From UBA6080 sp964607515 (GTDB lineage: Bacteria > Fermentibacterota > Fermentibacteria > Fermentibacterales > JCC-6), in the NCBI GenBank assembly GCA_964607515.1, contig CAZSKU010000008.1:1-64000 (forward strand): a DNA stretch of 64,000 nucleotides. Reading direction: 5' to 3'. Positions 48,486-57,956 of the stretch are shown piece after piece. How positions within the stretch are numbered: position 1 is the first letter of the stretch; each line of letters opens with the position of its first letter. Under the pieces are notes generated by a model that was not told where the DNA came from, did no database searches, and worked only from the letters and a program-made list of their open reading frames with translations. The translations under genes and the position numbers were made by a program.

Positions 48486-49974
48486 AAAGGTTGTCCGAAC
48501 CGAAACAGGCGTCGGTGGTCAGGTTCACTCCCAGCTTTCTGAGCCCGGCCTCATCCCCCGGAGCCGGAATGTGGGTGATGTGGGCCTCGGCGCCCCGAAG
48601 CCCGGGAAGGTATCCCAGGGCCTCCAGGGTGGCGGGGCTGTGAGTGGCGCTGATTCCCAGGGCGATCAGCACTTCGTCCAGGGTCAGACAACCCGCCTCC
48701 CCGCCGAGGGTTTCCTTCAGACGTCTGATGGAGTCAATGGTTTCCGGTGTCAGCAGGTGTATCCTGTCGGGAATCCCGGCCAGCCTCTTGATGGCATTGA
48801 TTACGAGAGCGCTGGAGGCGGTCATCAGCCGGGAGTTCCTGCCGGTGATCATCTCGCCCCGGGGCAGCTCCAGCGCGGCCCCGATCCTGGCAAACTCCTC
48901 CTGATCGGCGCCGGCGGCTGCCCTGGCCGGGGGCACCACCGACCGATGCTCCGGGGTGATGCCGTGGTCGTTCAGCAGCAGCTCCACCTTCTGAAGGGTC
49001 TTCTCCTCCACCAGACCCATGACGTACTCGCATCGGTACCTGAAGTACCTTCGGATCATCTCCTGCACCGAGGCTTCCCGGACCACGCTGTCCGAAACTA
49101 TGCCGAACCCCACCCGGTTGACCCCCATGTCGGTGGGAGAGGCGTAGGGCGACAGAGCGCCGGTGATCCTCTCGAGTATCCTCTTCAGAAGAGGAAAGGC
49201 CTCCACGTCCCGGTTGTAGTTGACCACGGGGACTCCGTAGGCCTCCAGGTGATATGGATCTATGAGGTTGATGTCTCCCAGCTCCGCCGTGGCTGCCTCG
49301 TAGGCGGCGTTCAACGGGTGCTTCAGGGGCAGGTTGAAAACCGGGAAGGTCTCGAACTTGGCGTAGCCCGAGTCCAGCCCCAGGCGGTGGTCGTGGTACA
49401 TCTGGGACAGGCAGGTGGCCAGCTTCCCGCTGCCGGGACCCGGGCCGGTGACCACCACCAGGGGTTTTGACACCCGGATGTGGTCGTTCCTTCCGTATCC
49501 CTCGGGGCTGACCACCAGGTCTATGTCCGTAGGGTACCCCCTGGTGTGGGGGTGAAGGTAGACCGGAACCCCGCTTCTCTCCAGCCGGTTTCTGAACACG
49601 TCCGCCGCGGACTGGCCGGAGTACCGGGTGACCACCACACCACACACCGACAGCCCCCGGTGGCGGAGTCCGTCGATGAGCCTCATGGCGTCGGCGTCGT
49701 AGCTGATGCCGAAATCGCCCCGGATCTTCCTTTTCTCGATGTCCCCGGCGTAGATGCAGAGGATGATCTCCACCTGCTCCCCGAGTTCCTGCAGCAGCCT
49801 GATCTTGACGTTGGGATCGTAACCGGGAAGCACTCTCGCGGCGTGAAGATCGTACATGAGCTTTCCGCCGAATTCAAGGTAGAGCCTGCCGGAAAACCGT
49901 CTCAGCCTGGAGGATATCTCCCGGGTCTGTTCGGACAGGTACTTCTCGTTGTCGAAACCGATGGCGGAGTTCAT
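48475..49974 (-). CDS. DUF1846 (UPF0371) family protein
   Basis: The 499-residue product matches DUF1846. It has the N-terminal FDNEKYLSEQTREI, FGGKLMYDLHAARVLPG and a GPGPGSGKLATCLSQ loop that looks like a phosphate-binding site. Later segments are YNRDVEAFPLLKRI and SPTDMGVNRVGFGI. No function is established; structures in the family suggest a nucleotide- or phospho-substrate enzyme. The ATG at 49974 follows AAGGGT. It lies 20 bases after the lipoprotein gene on the same strand. Confidence 0.88.
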   Translation of the reverse strand: MNSAIGFDNEKYLSEQTREISSRLRRFSGRLYLEFGGKLMYDLHAARVLPGYDPNVKIRLLQELGEQVEIILCIYAGDIEKRKIRGDFGISYDADAMRLIDGLRHRGLSVCGVVVTRYSGQSAADVFRNRLERSGVPVYLHPHTRGYPTDIDLVVSPEGYGRNDHIRVSKPLVVVTGPGPGSGKLATCLSQMYHDHRLGLDSGYAKFETFPVFNLPLKHPLNAAYEAATAELGDINLIDPYHLEAYGVPVVNYNRDVEAFPLLKRILERITGALSPYASPTDMGVNRVGFGIVSDSVVREASVQEMIRRYFRYRCEYVMGLVEEKTLQKVELLLNDHGITPEHRSVVPPARAAAGADQEEFARIGAALELPRGEMITGRNSRLMTASSALVINAIKRLAGIPDRIHLLTPETIDSIRRLKETLGGEAGCLTLDEVLIALGISATHSPATLEALGYLPGLRGAEAHITHIPAPGDEAGLRKLGVNLTTDACFGSDNLFNG

Positions 49975-49994
49975 ACCCTTGCCTCTCGGGCCGG

Positions 49995-50591
49995 TTACAT
50001 CGTCCTGGAGCCTCCGTAGAGGTTGGTGATGAGCCGCTGTGCAAGGGCGGTGCCGGTCTCCACCGGGTCGAGTTCCGGATATGACGCCTTCTCCCACTTG
50101 ATCCTTATGCACACGTCGCCCCTGAGGACGAGAAAGCCCACGCTCAGCTCTTCCATGGTTCCGCCCATGGTTCCCACGATTGCTCTTTCCCAGAGTTCGC
50201 CGGGCACTTCCACCGGATCGGCTATGAAACCGCTGACCCTTTCAAAATTCGCCGGGCCGTCTGCGGTGTACACCAGGAAGTTGACTTTCGAGGCCGCCAT
50301 GCTTCCATCGTAATAGCTCCCCTGGGGCTTTCCCGCGGCGGGGTCGCTGAGGGACTCGTGCCAGTAGCTGTAACCGGTTCTTCCGATCAGTTCCTCAACC
50401 TCCGCGGCGCTTATGGCGTCGGATATCTCCCATCCGTCCGGCAACACGATTTCGGCGCTCAACACCGCTGTCTCAGGGGCTGCCGCAGTTTCCGGGTTTT
50501 CGGCCGGGGCTTCGGCGGTCTCGCCGGATTCCGCACCGCAGCCGGCCATGAGCAGGGCGATGAGCGTTGCAGCAAGCCGGTATTTCCTCAT
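49995..50591 (-). CDS. Predicted lipoprotein of unknown function
   Basis: The 198-residue product has a lipoprotein signal with lipobox LMAGC near residue 17. A low-complexity Ala/Glu/Pro linker follows (TAEAPAENPETAAAPET), and then a folded domain with no family I recognise (PDGWEISDAISAAEVEEL, WHESLSDPAAG, and a C-terminal RITNLYGGS). The ATG at 50591 follows GGAGGAG. It should be anchored in a membrane facing the periplasm. Upstream is a perfect palindrome (50616-50634) and a TATATT box near 50654. Confidence 0.72.
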   Translation of the reverse strand: MRKYRLAATLIALLMAGCGAESGETAEAPAENPETAAAPETAVLSAEIVLPDGWEISDAISAAEVEELIGRTGYSYWHESLSDPAAGKPQGSYYDGSMAASKVNFLVYTADGPANFERVSGFIADPVEVPGELWERAIVGTMGGTMEELSVGFLVLRGDVCIRIKWEKASYPELDPVETGTALAQRLITNLYGGSRTM

Positions 50592-50615
50592 GATCTTTCT
50601 CCTCCGTTGGTTTTC

Positions 50616-50634
50616 GACCGTTCCGGGAACGGTC
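50616..50634. repeat. Perfect 9-bp inverted repeat upstream of the lipoprotein gene
   Basis: GACCGTTCC and GGAACGGTC are separated by a single G, giving a 19-base near-perfect palindrome. It is 25 bases before the lipoprotein start and just downstream of a possible -10 box (TATATT on the minus strand). Without a T-run on either side it looks more like an operator than a terminator. Confidence 0.5.
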
Positions 50635-50677
50635 CGTAAGGGAAAAGCGAATATAGGCCCGGGGCCCGGTCCGAGCA

Positions 50678-52324
50678 TCAGTCTTCCAGAAAGACCCTCT
50701 GCTCCCCTGGAACCACGGTTCCCAGCAGCCGTACATAGTCGGCGAAGACTTCCGCATCAACGAAGCCGGTGTCGGTGAAGGGCCTCCCCCGGAGCATGCC
50801 GAAACCGTCGCCGCCCCCCGCTACAAAGGTGTTGGTAACCACCCGGTAGACCCGGGACGAGTCCATGGGCACGTATCCTCCCTTGCCGTCCGAAGCTTCC
50901 AGGGATGTCACCCTCGCCCCTGCGGGAGCGTTCCGAAGGGCCCTGTACCTCATTCCCGCCACGTATGGAAAGGTGCCGTCGGACAAGCCTCCATCGAAGA
51001 TCGCTTCCAAAGCTCCTTCCAGTAGGGCCCGGATCTCGCCGCCCTCGAGGTCAAGCACCGCCAGGGTGTTCCCGAAGGGCAGAAGGGTGTAGACGGTCCC
51101 GACCGTCACCTCCCCGGCGGGTATGTCTATCCTCACACCGCCGGCGTTCTGCAGGGCGATGTCGGCTCCGAGGCCCAGACTGTTCGCCTTCCAGAGCATC
51201 GCGTCGCAGACCACCGGGGCTGTTTCACTGCCCCCGGGCAACCCTCCCCCGGGAACCCTGACGTGGAGGAGGTCGCTCTCCGCCACGGCCACGTACTCAC
51301 CCTGGAAGTCCTCCAGCGCGGACGTGTACCGGTCGACCATTTCCGCCACCACGGGCTCCGGTTCGGTCACCGCCAGGCCCGGTTCATCGGGAAAAGGCGC
51401 GGAAGTGGGAATGACTGGATTCCCGCTGTATCCAGTGATCGCCCCCGCGGAGTCGAACTCCACAGTCAAAGAGCCCAACACCGCTCCGTACCTCCAGGCT
51501 GTCACCACCAGCACCGTGCCGCCGTCGGGACCCTGCACCGCCGTGGGGTACTCCCCTTCCGGCTGCAGCCCGAGGGGCGCAAAGTCCCCCAGAAGGGTGT
51601 GGGAATGGCCTCCCACTATAACGTCCACCCCGGGTATCCGGGCCGCCAGCTCCAGGTCTTTCGCGTACCCCACGTGGGTCAGAAGGATCACCTTGTTCAC
51701 CCCCAGGGCCGTCATCTCCTCCACCGCCGCCCGGGCGGCGTCCTCCAGGGGCAGAACCCTGGTGTCGCCGGACGGGCTGGAAACCTCCGGAAGCTCTTCG
51801 GTGATGAGCCCGGCCACGCCCACCAGCTCCCCTCCCACCTCCAGCACCGTGAAGGGAGGTATCCTTCCCGCCAGAAGGCTGTCCTCACGGACGTCCAGGT
51901 TGGCGCATACCACCGGAAAAACCACCTCGTCCAGAAGCAGCGCCAGACCGGGGCTGCCCCGGTCGAACTCGTGGTTGCCCAGGGTAATCACGTCCGGAGA
52001 GAGCACGTTGTAGACCCCCGCATCGGCCCTGCCCCGATAGACCGTGTAGAAGAGGGTTCCCTGGACCAGATCGCCTGCGTGGAGGAATACCACGTTTTCC
52101 GAGGTCCCCCTGGCGCGGCTGATCAGGCTGGCGGCCAGGGCGGCTCCGCCGGCCGGGATCCGCACGGTGGTGTCGGGGTCGGACAGGCTCAGGGCCAGCG
52201 ACACGGGAGCCAGATTCGAGTGGGTGTCGTTCTGATGGAGTATCTCCAGGATGTAGGAGGCTCCCGCCCCCGGGGCCATGACAAACAGCGACATCAGGGC
52301 AGCAACGGCTCCCGCAGCCCTCAT
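50678..52324 (-). CDS. Secreted 5'-nucleotidase (UshA-like)
   Basis: The 548-residue product has a signal peptide (VAALMSLFVMAPGAGA). A calcineurin-like metallophosphatase domain follows (ILHQNDTHSN, GDLVQGT, LGNHEFD, GGHSHT), then the 5'-nucleotidase C-terminal domain (LQNAGGVRIDIPAGE, YRVVTNTFVAGGGDGFG). It should hydrolyse nucleotides outside the cytoplasm. The ATG at 52324 follows AAGGGGGT. It lies 28 bases after the ferritin-like gene on the same strand and may belong to the tail of the hyd operon transcript. Confidence 0.88.
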   Translation of the reverse strand: MRAAGAVAALMSLFVMAPGAGASYILEILHQNDTHSNLAPVSLALSLSDPDTTVRIPAGGAALAASLISRARGTSENVVFLHAGDLVQGTLFYTVYRGRADAGVYNVLSPDVITLGNHEFDRGSPGLALLLDEVVFPVVCANLDVREDSLLAGRIPPFTVLEVGGELVGVAGLITEELPEVSSPSGDTRVLPLEDAARAAVEEMTALGVNKVILLTHVGYAKDLELAARIPGVDVIVGGHSHTLLGDFAPLGLQPEGEYPTAVQGPDGGTVLVVTAWRYGAVLGSLTVEFDSAGAITGYSGNPVIPTSAPFPDEPGLAVTEPEPVVAEMVDRYTSALEDFQGEYVAVAESDLLHVRVPGGGLPGGSETAPVVCDAMLWKANSLGLGADIALQNAGGVRIDIPAGEVTVGTVYTLLPFGNTLAVLDLEGGEIRALLEGALEAIFDGGLSDGTFPYVAGMRYRALRNAPAGARVTSLEASDGKGGYVPMDSSRVYRVVTNTFVAGGGDGFGMLRGRPFTDTGFVDAEVFADYVRLLGTVVPGEQRVFLED

Positions 52325-52352
52325 CGGATACCCCCTTTTCCCTGGGCCCTGA

Positions 52353-52853
52353 TCAGATCTCGGGCCAGAAACCGTTATCGAACCAGATGCTCTCCATGAG
52401 GTCCCTGTCCATCCCCGCAAGCATCTCCAGGTGGCCGTGCTCCCAGTCCGCAAGCCATTCGAAGAGGCCCCTCTCCGGATCTGTTTCCGCCGCCGAGGCG
52501 CAGTCGCGGTAGTACTTCTCAGCGGTGGTCTCCAAGGCCATGGCCGCGGAAATGGCCGCCGCTTCGTACCCCGCGGCGTCGATGCCGCCGGCCACCTTCC
52601 GGGTCAGCACCCGCCCGGCGGTATCCGGAGCGCCGCCCATGGAGGTGACCGCCGCCAGAACACCGTCCCTGACAAGCGAGGAGTAGTGCATCGCCAGGGC
52701 TTCCTCGTGGCTCTTCTCCTCCTCAGCCATGGTCCTGAAAACCTCCCTGACCCCCGGATCGGCTGTGCTCCCGGCAACCTTCTCGTAGAAGGTCCTGCCC
52801 CTCCGTTCCAGCAGAATGGCACTTTTCAGCGCGTCAATCGCCCTGGCGCTCAT
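52353..52853 (-). CDS. Ferritin-like (rubrerythrin-type) protein
   Basis: The 166-residue product has the four-helix ferritin-like pattern with di-iron ligand motifs: LERRGRTFYEKVAG, AEEEKSHEEAL, METTAEKYYRDC and DWEHGHLEML. There is no C-terminal rubredoxin domain. It starts at ATG 52853, 20 bases inside hydE, with AAGGAGGA upstream, so it is translationally linked to the hydrogenase maturases. It may protect oxygen-sensitive maturation by reducing peroxide or holding iron, which is an inference from position. Confidence 0.78.
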   Translation of the reverse strand: MSARAIDALKSAILLERRGRTFYEKVAGSTADPGVREVFRTMAEEEKSHEEALAMHYSSLVRDGVLAAVTSMGGAPDTAGRVLTRKVAGGIDAAGYEAAAISAAMALETTAEKYYRDCASAAETDPERGLFEWLADWEHGHLEMLAGMDRDLMESIWFDNGFWPEI

Positions 52854-53940
52854 CGGTGTGTTCCTCCTTGTCCAATCTTCGGGTGTAATGGACGGGATCG
52901 CCCCAGTCGTCCCCGGCCACCACCCTTCCCGTGCTCTCCACCCTGGCCCTGAGGCAGCCCATGCAGTCCTCCCGGCGCTCCTCGATGCAGGGTTTCCCCT
53001 CGTACAGAAGATAGTCCCTCCGGTACTCGCCCGGGGTCAGGGAAGGCATGACCACGTTGGCCCCCCAGGTCAGCCCCGCTTCCCTGCCCATGGGGTCCAG
53101 GGCCTGCAGAGCGGTGGTGGCGGCTATGTTGGTGTCCACCGTCAGAAGTCTTGTCAGACCGATCATCAGCAGCGAGAGCCGGATCCTCTCGCCGGAAGGA
53201 GAGATCGGCAGGCTCCCCATCGGCGTGTCCGGGTGGGGAATGAAGGGACCCATGCCGAACATGTCGAAATCGTGCTCCCGGTAGAACAGCAGGTCGTCCG
53301 CCAGCATCTCCGGGGTCTGGCCAGGCAACCCGATCATGACCCCGGTGCCCACCGCGTACCCCTCTTCCCTCAGGGTTTCGAGGCACCTCAGACGACTCTC
53401 CAGGGACTGGCCGCCCGGGTGGATGCTCCGGAAAAGCTGCGGGTTGGTGGTTTCAATGCGAAGCAGGTACCGGTGGGCGCCCGCCGACCGGAACCGCCGG
53501 AGGGTCTGCCGGGACTGCTCCCCAACGCAGAGGGTGATGCCAAGTCCCCGGGGCAGCCGGGGGGAAGCGGTGCGCTCCTTGATGGCGGAGACCGTCTGCT
53601 CCACGAAATCCAGAAACTTCGGATCGGTTCTCTCCCCGGACTGCAGGACCACGGAACCGTATCCAGCCCGGGCGCAGAATTCCGCCGCGTCCAGGATCTG
53701 CTCCAGGGAGGCGGTGTACCTTCGCTGCCTGTCGTTGTCCCTGCGGATGCCGCAGTACAGGCAGTTCATGGCACAGACGTTGGAGAACTCGATGAGACCC
53801 CGGTAGTAAACCCTGTTGCCCAGGGTTGAGAGGGTCAGGTTCTCGGCGGCCAGCCGTATCTCCTCCAGAGCCTCCGGATCCCGGGTATTCAGCATGTCCG
53901 CCAGCCTTGAGCGGTCGTATCCCGCGGCGTTTCCCTTCAA
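52834..53940 (-). CDS. hydE: [FeFe]-hydrogenase maturase HydE
   Basis: HydE is the radical SAM enzyme that acts on the iron-cyanide-carbonyl synthon from HydG during H-cluster assembly. The 368-residue product has FSNVCAMNCLYCGIRRDN with cysteines 56, 60 and 63. Then come VVLQSGERTDPKF, IETTNPQLFRSIHPG, GVMIGLPGQTPEML and MGPFIPHPDTP, as in the HydE/PylB family. The TTG at 53940 has AGGAGGAG upstream and overlaps the hydF stop (TTGA). Its neighbours hydF and hydG settle the choice of HydE over PylB. Confidence 0.94.
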   Translation of the reverse strand: MKGNAAGYDRSRLADMLNTRDPEALEEIRLAAENLTLSTLGNRVYYRGLIEFSNVCAMNCLYCGIRRDNDRQRRYTASLEQILDAAEFCARAGYGSVVLQSGERTDPKFLDFVEQTVSAIKERTASPRLPRGLGITLCVGEQSRQTLRRFRSAGAHRYLLRIETTNPQLFRSIHPGGQSLESRLRCLETLREEGYAVGTGVMIGLPGQTPEMLADDLLFYREHDFDMFGMGPFIPHPDTPMGSLPISPSGERIRLSLLMIGLTRLLTVDTNIAATTALQALDPMGREAGLTWGANVVMPSLTPGEYRRDYLLYEGKPCIEERREDCMGCLRARVESTGRVVAGDDWGDPVHYTRRLDKEEHTDERQGD

Positions 53941-55160
53941 AGGCTCCTCCTGTACTGGTCGAGGGCATCGGGGAACGGTCCCAGAGCCCTCTCGAATATT
54001 CCCAGGGAATAGGCTATCGCCAGCCCGTAGTTGGTGATGGGCACCCCGGCCCGGAATGCCTTCTGAATGCGGGTCAGCATCGCCCGCCGGTTGAACATGC
54101 ACGCGCCGCAGTGGATCACCAGTCGGAAGGAGGCCAGATCCTCCGGGAAATCGGCACCCCTGTGGAATTGGAAGTCCAGCCGCCCCCCCACGAACTGGGT
54201 GAGCCATCGCGGAAGTTTCACGGTACCGATGTCCTCTCCGATCGGGTGGTGGGTGCATGCCTCGGCGATCAGCACCCTGTCCCCCGGACGCAGGGATCCT
54301 ATGGCCGCGGCGCCCCGGACCATGGAGGGCAGATCGCCCTGGTACCTGGCGAAAAGAATCGAGAAGGAGGTCATCGGGACGTCTTCGGGGGTGTCGCCGG
54401 CCACCTTCAGGAAAGCCTGGCTGTCGGTAATCACCAGGGAGGGCTCTACCGACAGATTCCTCAGGGCGGCCCTCAGCTCCCTCTCCTTCACCACCAAAGC
54501 CATGGAATCGTTGTCCAGCAGGTCTCGGATGGTCTGGACCTGCGGAAGGATCAACCTTCCCTTGGGCGCTTCCTTGTCTATGGGAACCACCAGAACCGCC
54601 GTCCCGCCGGGTGGAACCAGGTCGGACACGATTCCCGCAGGATTGATGAAGCCTTCCGGGGCCAGACGGATGAGCTCCTCCCGAAGCCGGTCCACGCCCT
54701 CTCCGGTAAGCGCCGATACAGCCACCCAGGCCAGCCCCTGCTGATCCATGACCGCTGCGAAACCCTCCCCGGGGGTTGACCGGTCCGTCTTGTTCCGCAC
54801 CACCACCACCGGAACCCCGGCCTCCCGGAAACCCTTCACCAGTCCCTCCTCCAGGGGGCCCCACAGGTCTTCTTCAGTGACGATGACCGCAAGGTCGGTC
54901 CTCTCCCCCACCTTCCGGGTGCGGGAGACCCTCTGGGTCCCCAGCTCCCCCGGGTCGTCGAGACCGGCGGTGTCAGTAAAGAGCACGGGCCCCAGGGGAA
55001 GGAGTTCCATGGCTTTCTTGACTGGATCGGTGGTGGTTCCCGGGGTATCGGAAACAATGGACACCCGGTGTCCGGCCAGGGAATTGATCACGCTGGACTT
55101 GCCCGCGTTCATCCTCCCGAAGACGCTGATGTGCAGTCTCAGTGATTCAGGGGTTTTCAT
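53937..55160 (-). CDS. hydF: [FeFe]-hydrogenase maturase GTPase HydF
   Basis: HydF is the scaffold that collects the [2Fe] precursor and delivers it to the hydrogenase. The 407-residue product has an N-terminal GTPase (GRMNAGKSSV, DTPGTTTDPV, DTAGLDD, RNKTD), a dimerisation domain and the cluster-binding C-terminal motif CTHH-(x)n-HCGACMFN. The ATG at 55160 lies 14 bases inside the end of aspA. The stop overlaps hydE. Length is typical. Confidence 0.95.
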   Translation of the reverse strand: MKTPESLRLHISVFGRMNAGKSSVINSLAGHRVSIVSDTPGTTTDPVKKAMELLPLGPVLFTDTAGLDDPGELGTQRVSRTRKVGERTDLAVIVTEEDLWGPLEEGLVKGFREAGVPVVVVRNKTDRSTPGEGFAAVMDQQGLAWVAVSALTGEGVDRLREELIRLAPEGFINPAGIVSDLVPPGGTAVLVVPIDKEAPKGRLILPQVQTIRDLLDNDSMALVVKERELRAALRNLSVEPSLVITDSQAFLKVAGDTPEDVPMTSFSILFARYQGDLPSMVRGAAAIGSLRPGDRVLIAEACTHHPIGEDIGTVKLPRWLTQFVGGRLDFQFHRGADFPEDLASFRLVIHCGACMFNRRAMLTRIQKAFRAGVPITNYGLAIAYSLGIFERALGPFPDALDQYRRSL

Positions 55161-56502
55161 GGGGCCTTTCCGGCATTCCCAGCCTGGTTACCGCCTCGGG
55201 ACTCACGAGTTCCCGGAACTCCCGTTCTGTGATTCCCGCGGCCAGGGCGGCTTCCTTTACGGATATCTCCTCCCGGGAGGCGGTCCGGGCGATTTCCAGG
55301 GCCCGGCCGTACCCGATTCGCTGGATCAGGGCCGTGACCTCCGCGGTGGAGGCCGAGACATGCCTTCGAAGAGCCTCGGGGTTGGCGGTTATGCCTTCCA
55401 CGCAGTGGGTCCTGAGCCTGTAGGCCGCCTCGGCGAGCATCCTCTGGCTCTCCAGGAGGGAATGTGCCACCAGGGGCAGGAAGGGGTTGAGTTCCAGGCA
55501 TCCCAGGGCACATGCGTGGTTCAGGGCCGAATGATGGCCCAGGGTCATGAGCCCCGCCTGGACTGCCGCCTCGGGAATGACAGGGTTCACCTTTCCGGGC
55601 ATGATGGAACTGCCGGCCTGCACCGCGGGCAGGTTGATCTCCCCTATACCCGCCTCCGGCCCGGACGACAGGAGCCTCAGGTCGCAAGCCACCTTGATCA
55701 TGTTCGTGGCGCAGGTGGCAAGCATTCCCGAGACTTCCGAGAAGGCGTCGGCGTTCTGGGTGGCCTCCACAAGGTTTTCCGCCCTGGCCAGACCGATGCC
55801 GGTCTCTCTCTTCAGGTTGTCCACCACCCGGAAGATGTAGTCCCGGGGAGCTCCCAGGCCCGTACCGATGGCGGTTCCCCCGAGGTTCACCACCCTGAGG
55901 CGCTCCTCGCACCTCTCGATCCGCCACCTGTCCCGGTTGAAAGCCTCGGCCCATGCTCCGAAGGACCTGCCGAGGGTGGTCAGCACGGCGTCCCGGAGCT
56001 GGGTCCGGCCCATCTTCACCAGATCGGAGAACTCGGCCTCCTTCGCCTGGAGCGCCTCCTGAAGACCCAGCAGGGCGGCCTCCAGCTCCCTGCCCCTGAT
56101 TATCGCCGCCAGCCTCAGGGCCGTGGGGAAGGTGTCGTTGGTGGACTGGTGCAGGTTCACGTGCTCCAGAGGACTCACCTCCACCGACCCCAGCTCCCCC
56201 GCCCTGCGGGCGAGAACCTCGTTGACGTTCATGTTGAGGGAGGTGCCGGCCCCTCCCTGGAGCGCGTCCACCACCACCCGGGAGTCGAGTTCGCCCCGGG
56301 CCATCTCTTCCGAGGCCCGGATCAACGGCCGTGCCACCGGAGTGTGGAGATACCCCAGCTGGTGGTTCGTGGTCGCGGCGGCTCTCTTCACATGGCCGTA
56401 GCAGTGGATCATGACAGGATCCACGGGCCTTCCCGCCACCCGGAAGTTCTCCAGGGCCTTCTCCGTTTCGGGGCCCCAGAGGGGACGCTCAGCAGTAGAC
56501 AT
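55147..56502 (-). CDS. aspA: Aspartate ammonia-lyase/fumarase family enzyme
   Basis: The 451-residue product is a class II fumarase/aspartase superfamily member with the GSSIMPGKVNP signature. It also has QGGAGTSLNMNVNEVLA and HVNLHQSTNDTFPT. It is inserted between hydG and hydF, overlapping both by 14 bases, a known association of such lyases with [FeFe]-hydrogenase maturation genes. It may supply ammonia for the bridging dithiomethylamine ligand. Sequence alone does not separate aspartase from fumarase; the context favours aspartase. Confidence 0.85.
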   Translation of the reverse strand: MSTAERPLWGPETEKALENFRVAGRPVDPVMIHCYGHVKRAAATTNHQLGYLHTPVARPLIRASEEMARGELDSRVVVDALQGGAGTSLNMNVNEVLARRAGELGSVEVSPLEHVNLHQSTNDTFPTALRLAAIIRGRELEAALLGLQEALQAKEAEFSDLVKMGRTQLRDAVLTTLGRSFGAWAEAFNRDRWRIERCEERLRVVNLGGTAIGTGLGAPRDYIFRVVDNLKRETGIGLARAENLVEATQNADAFSEVSGMLATCATNMIKVACDLRLLSSGPEAGIGEINLPAVQAGSSIMPGKVNPVIPEAAVQAGLMTLGHHSALNHACALGCLELNPFLPLVAHSLLESQRMLAEAAYRLRTHCVEGITANPEALRRHVSASTAEVTALIQRIGYGRALEIARTASREEISVKEAALAAGITEREFRELVSPEAVTRLGMPERPHENP

Positions 56503-57886
56503 CCCTCTCCCCGGCCTTCACCTTCCTGAGCATCGCCTCGGTCCTCTTCCGGGCCGCCGGAGTCATCCCCTCCAGGAAGTTTTCTATGCATTCCAGGCCT
56601 GCCCGGCGGGTCTCCGGACGGGCGTAGTCCTCCAGGTACTCCAGGAAGGTGCTGGCGGCGTTGGGATCGCAGTGCATCCTGATATCCCCGGGCCTGGCCA
56701 GATCCATGAAGTCCTTGCCCGTTCTTCCCAGTCGGTAGCATCCGGTGCAGAAACTGGGCACGTATCCCATTCCCGCCACGTCCCGGATGACCTCATCCAG
56801 GGGCCTGTGGTCTCCGAGGCTGAACTGGGCTCCATCCTCCCGGCTCTCCCCTTCGGCGTAGCCCCCGGGGTTCGTCCTGCTTCCGGCGGAAATCTGGCTC
56901 ACTCCCAGGGCGAAGGTCTCCCGGCGCATGTTCGGGGTTTCCCTGGTGGACATGATTATGCCGGTGTAGGGAACCGTCAGCCGGAGGATCGCCACGATCC
57001 TTCTGAAGTCGTCGTCGTCAACGGGATGGGGGGGATGGGCGGCGATGTCGGAACCGGTGGCGGGTTCGAGCCTGGGAACGCTTATGGTGTGGGGACCCAC
57101 TCCCCAGCGGTCCTCCAGGTGCCCGATGTGCTGAAGCAGGGCCTGTATCTCCCACCTCCAGGGGCTCAGGCCGAAAAGGACACCTATCCCGACGTCGTCT
57201 ATTCCGGCCTCCATGGCCCGGTCCACGGCTGTTATCCTCCAGCCGTAGTCCCGTTTCCTGCCGCCCACGTGCACCCGGCCGTAGGTCCCGGGGTGATACG
57301 TCTCCTGAAATATCTGATAGGTTCCGATGCCGGTCGTCTTAAGCCGGGAGAACTCCTCGGACGAGAGGGGCGCAATGTTCACGTTGATCCTGCGGATGTT
57401 GCCCCGGCCGGACCTTACGCCGTACACCGTGGCGATGCTCTTCAGTACGTACTCGAACCCTTCCCGGGGGTACGACTCGCCGGCAACCAGCAGAATCCTC
57501 TTGTGCCCCTGGTCCACCAGTATCCCGGTCTCCCGGGCGATCTCCTCCTGGGTGAGCGCCCGGCGGACAATCTTCGGGTTCGACGCCCGGAAGGCGCAGT
57601 ACAGGCATTCGTTACCGCAGAGGTTGGAGATGTACAGCGGCGCGAAGATCACCAGACGTTTCCCGTAAATGGTTTCCTTCACCCGGCGGGCCGTCTCGAA
57701 CAGCTCCGAGGAAAGCCCGGGATCCCTGACGGAGGAGAGGACCGCAGCTTCCTCCGGGGAAAGGCCCTTCATCTCGCCGGCCTTGGCGAGAACCTCGCGA
57801 ATCCTTGCCGGATCCGGTTCGCCCGGGTTTTCGAGAATGGCTTCGATCCGCTCCGGATCAATTATGGGAATGGTCTCGGTGCTCAT
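56489..57886 (-). CDS. hydG: [FeFe]-hydrogenase maturase HydG
   Basis: HydG is a radical SAM tyrosine lyase that makes the carbon monoxide and cyanide ligands of the H-cluster. The 465-residue product has cysteines 90, 94 and 97 in NLCGNECLYCAFR. The C-terminal auxiliary-cluster motif is CTGC, then 22 residues, then a cysteine in RMHCDPNA. QTYHPGTYG-like (ETYHPGTYGRVH) and PHTISVPRLEPATG are diagnostic. The ATG at 57886 opens the operon, 70 bases after rsmB. A TATATT box near 57930 lies in that gap but the -35 is poor. Confidence 0.95.
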   Translation of the reverse strand: MSTETIPIIDPERIEAILENPGEPDPARIREVLAKAGEMKGLSPEEAAVLSSVRDPGLSSELFETARRVKETIYGKRLVIFAPLYISNLCGNECLYCAFRASNPKIVRRALTQEEIARETGILVDQGHKRILLVAGESYPREGFEYVLKSIATVYGVRSGRGNIRRINVNIAPLSSEEFSRLKTTGIGTYQIFQETYHPGTYGRVHVGGRKRDYGWRITAVDRAMEAGIDDVGIGVLFGLSPWRWEIQALLQHIGHLEDRWGVGPHTISVPRLEPATGSDIAAHPPHPVDDDDFRRIVAILRLTVPYTGIIMSTRETPNMRRETFALGVSQISAGSRTNPGGYAEGESREDGAQFSLGDHRPLDEVIRDVAGMGYVPSFCTGCYRLGRTGKDFMDLARPGDIRMHCDPNAASTFLEYLEDYARPETRRAGLECIENFLEGMTPAARKRTEAMLRKVKAGERDVYC

Positions 57887-57956
57887 CTTCTACTCCATTG
57901 AATGGGTTCTGGGAAACGTGTCACCTGAATATAGTAACAATTCCCATGTAGGATTT

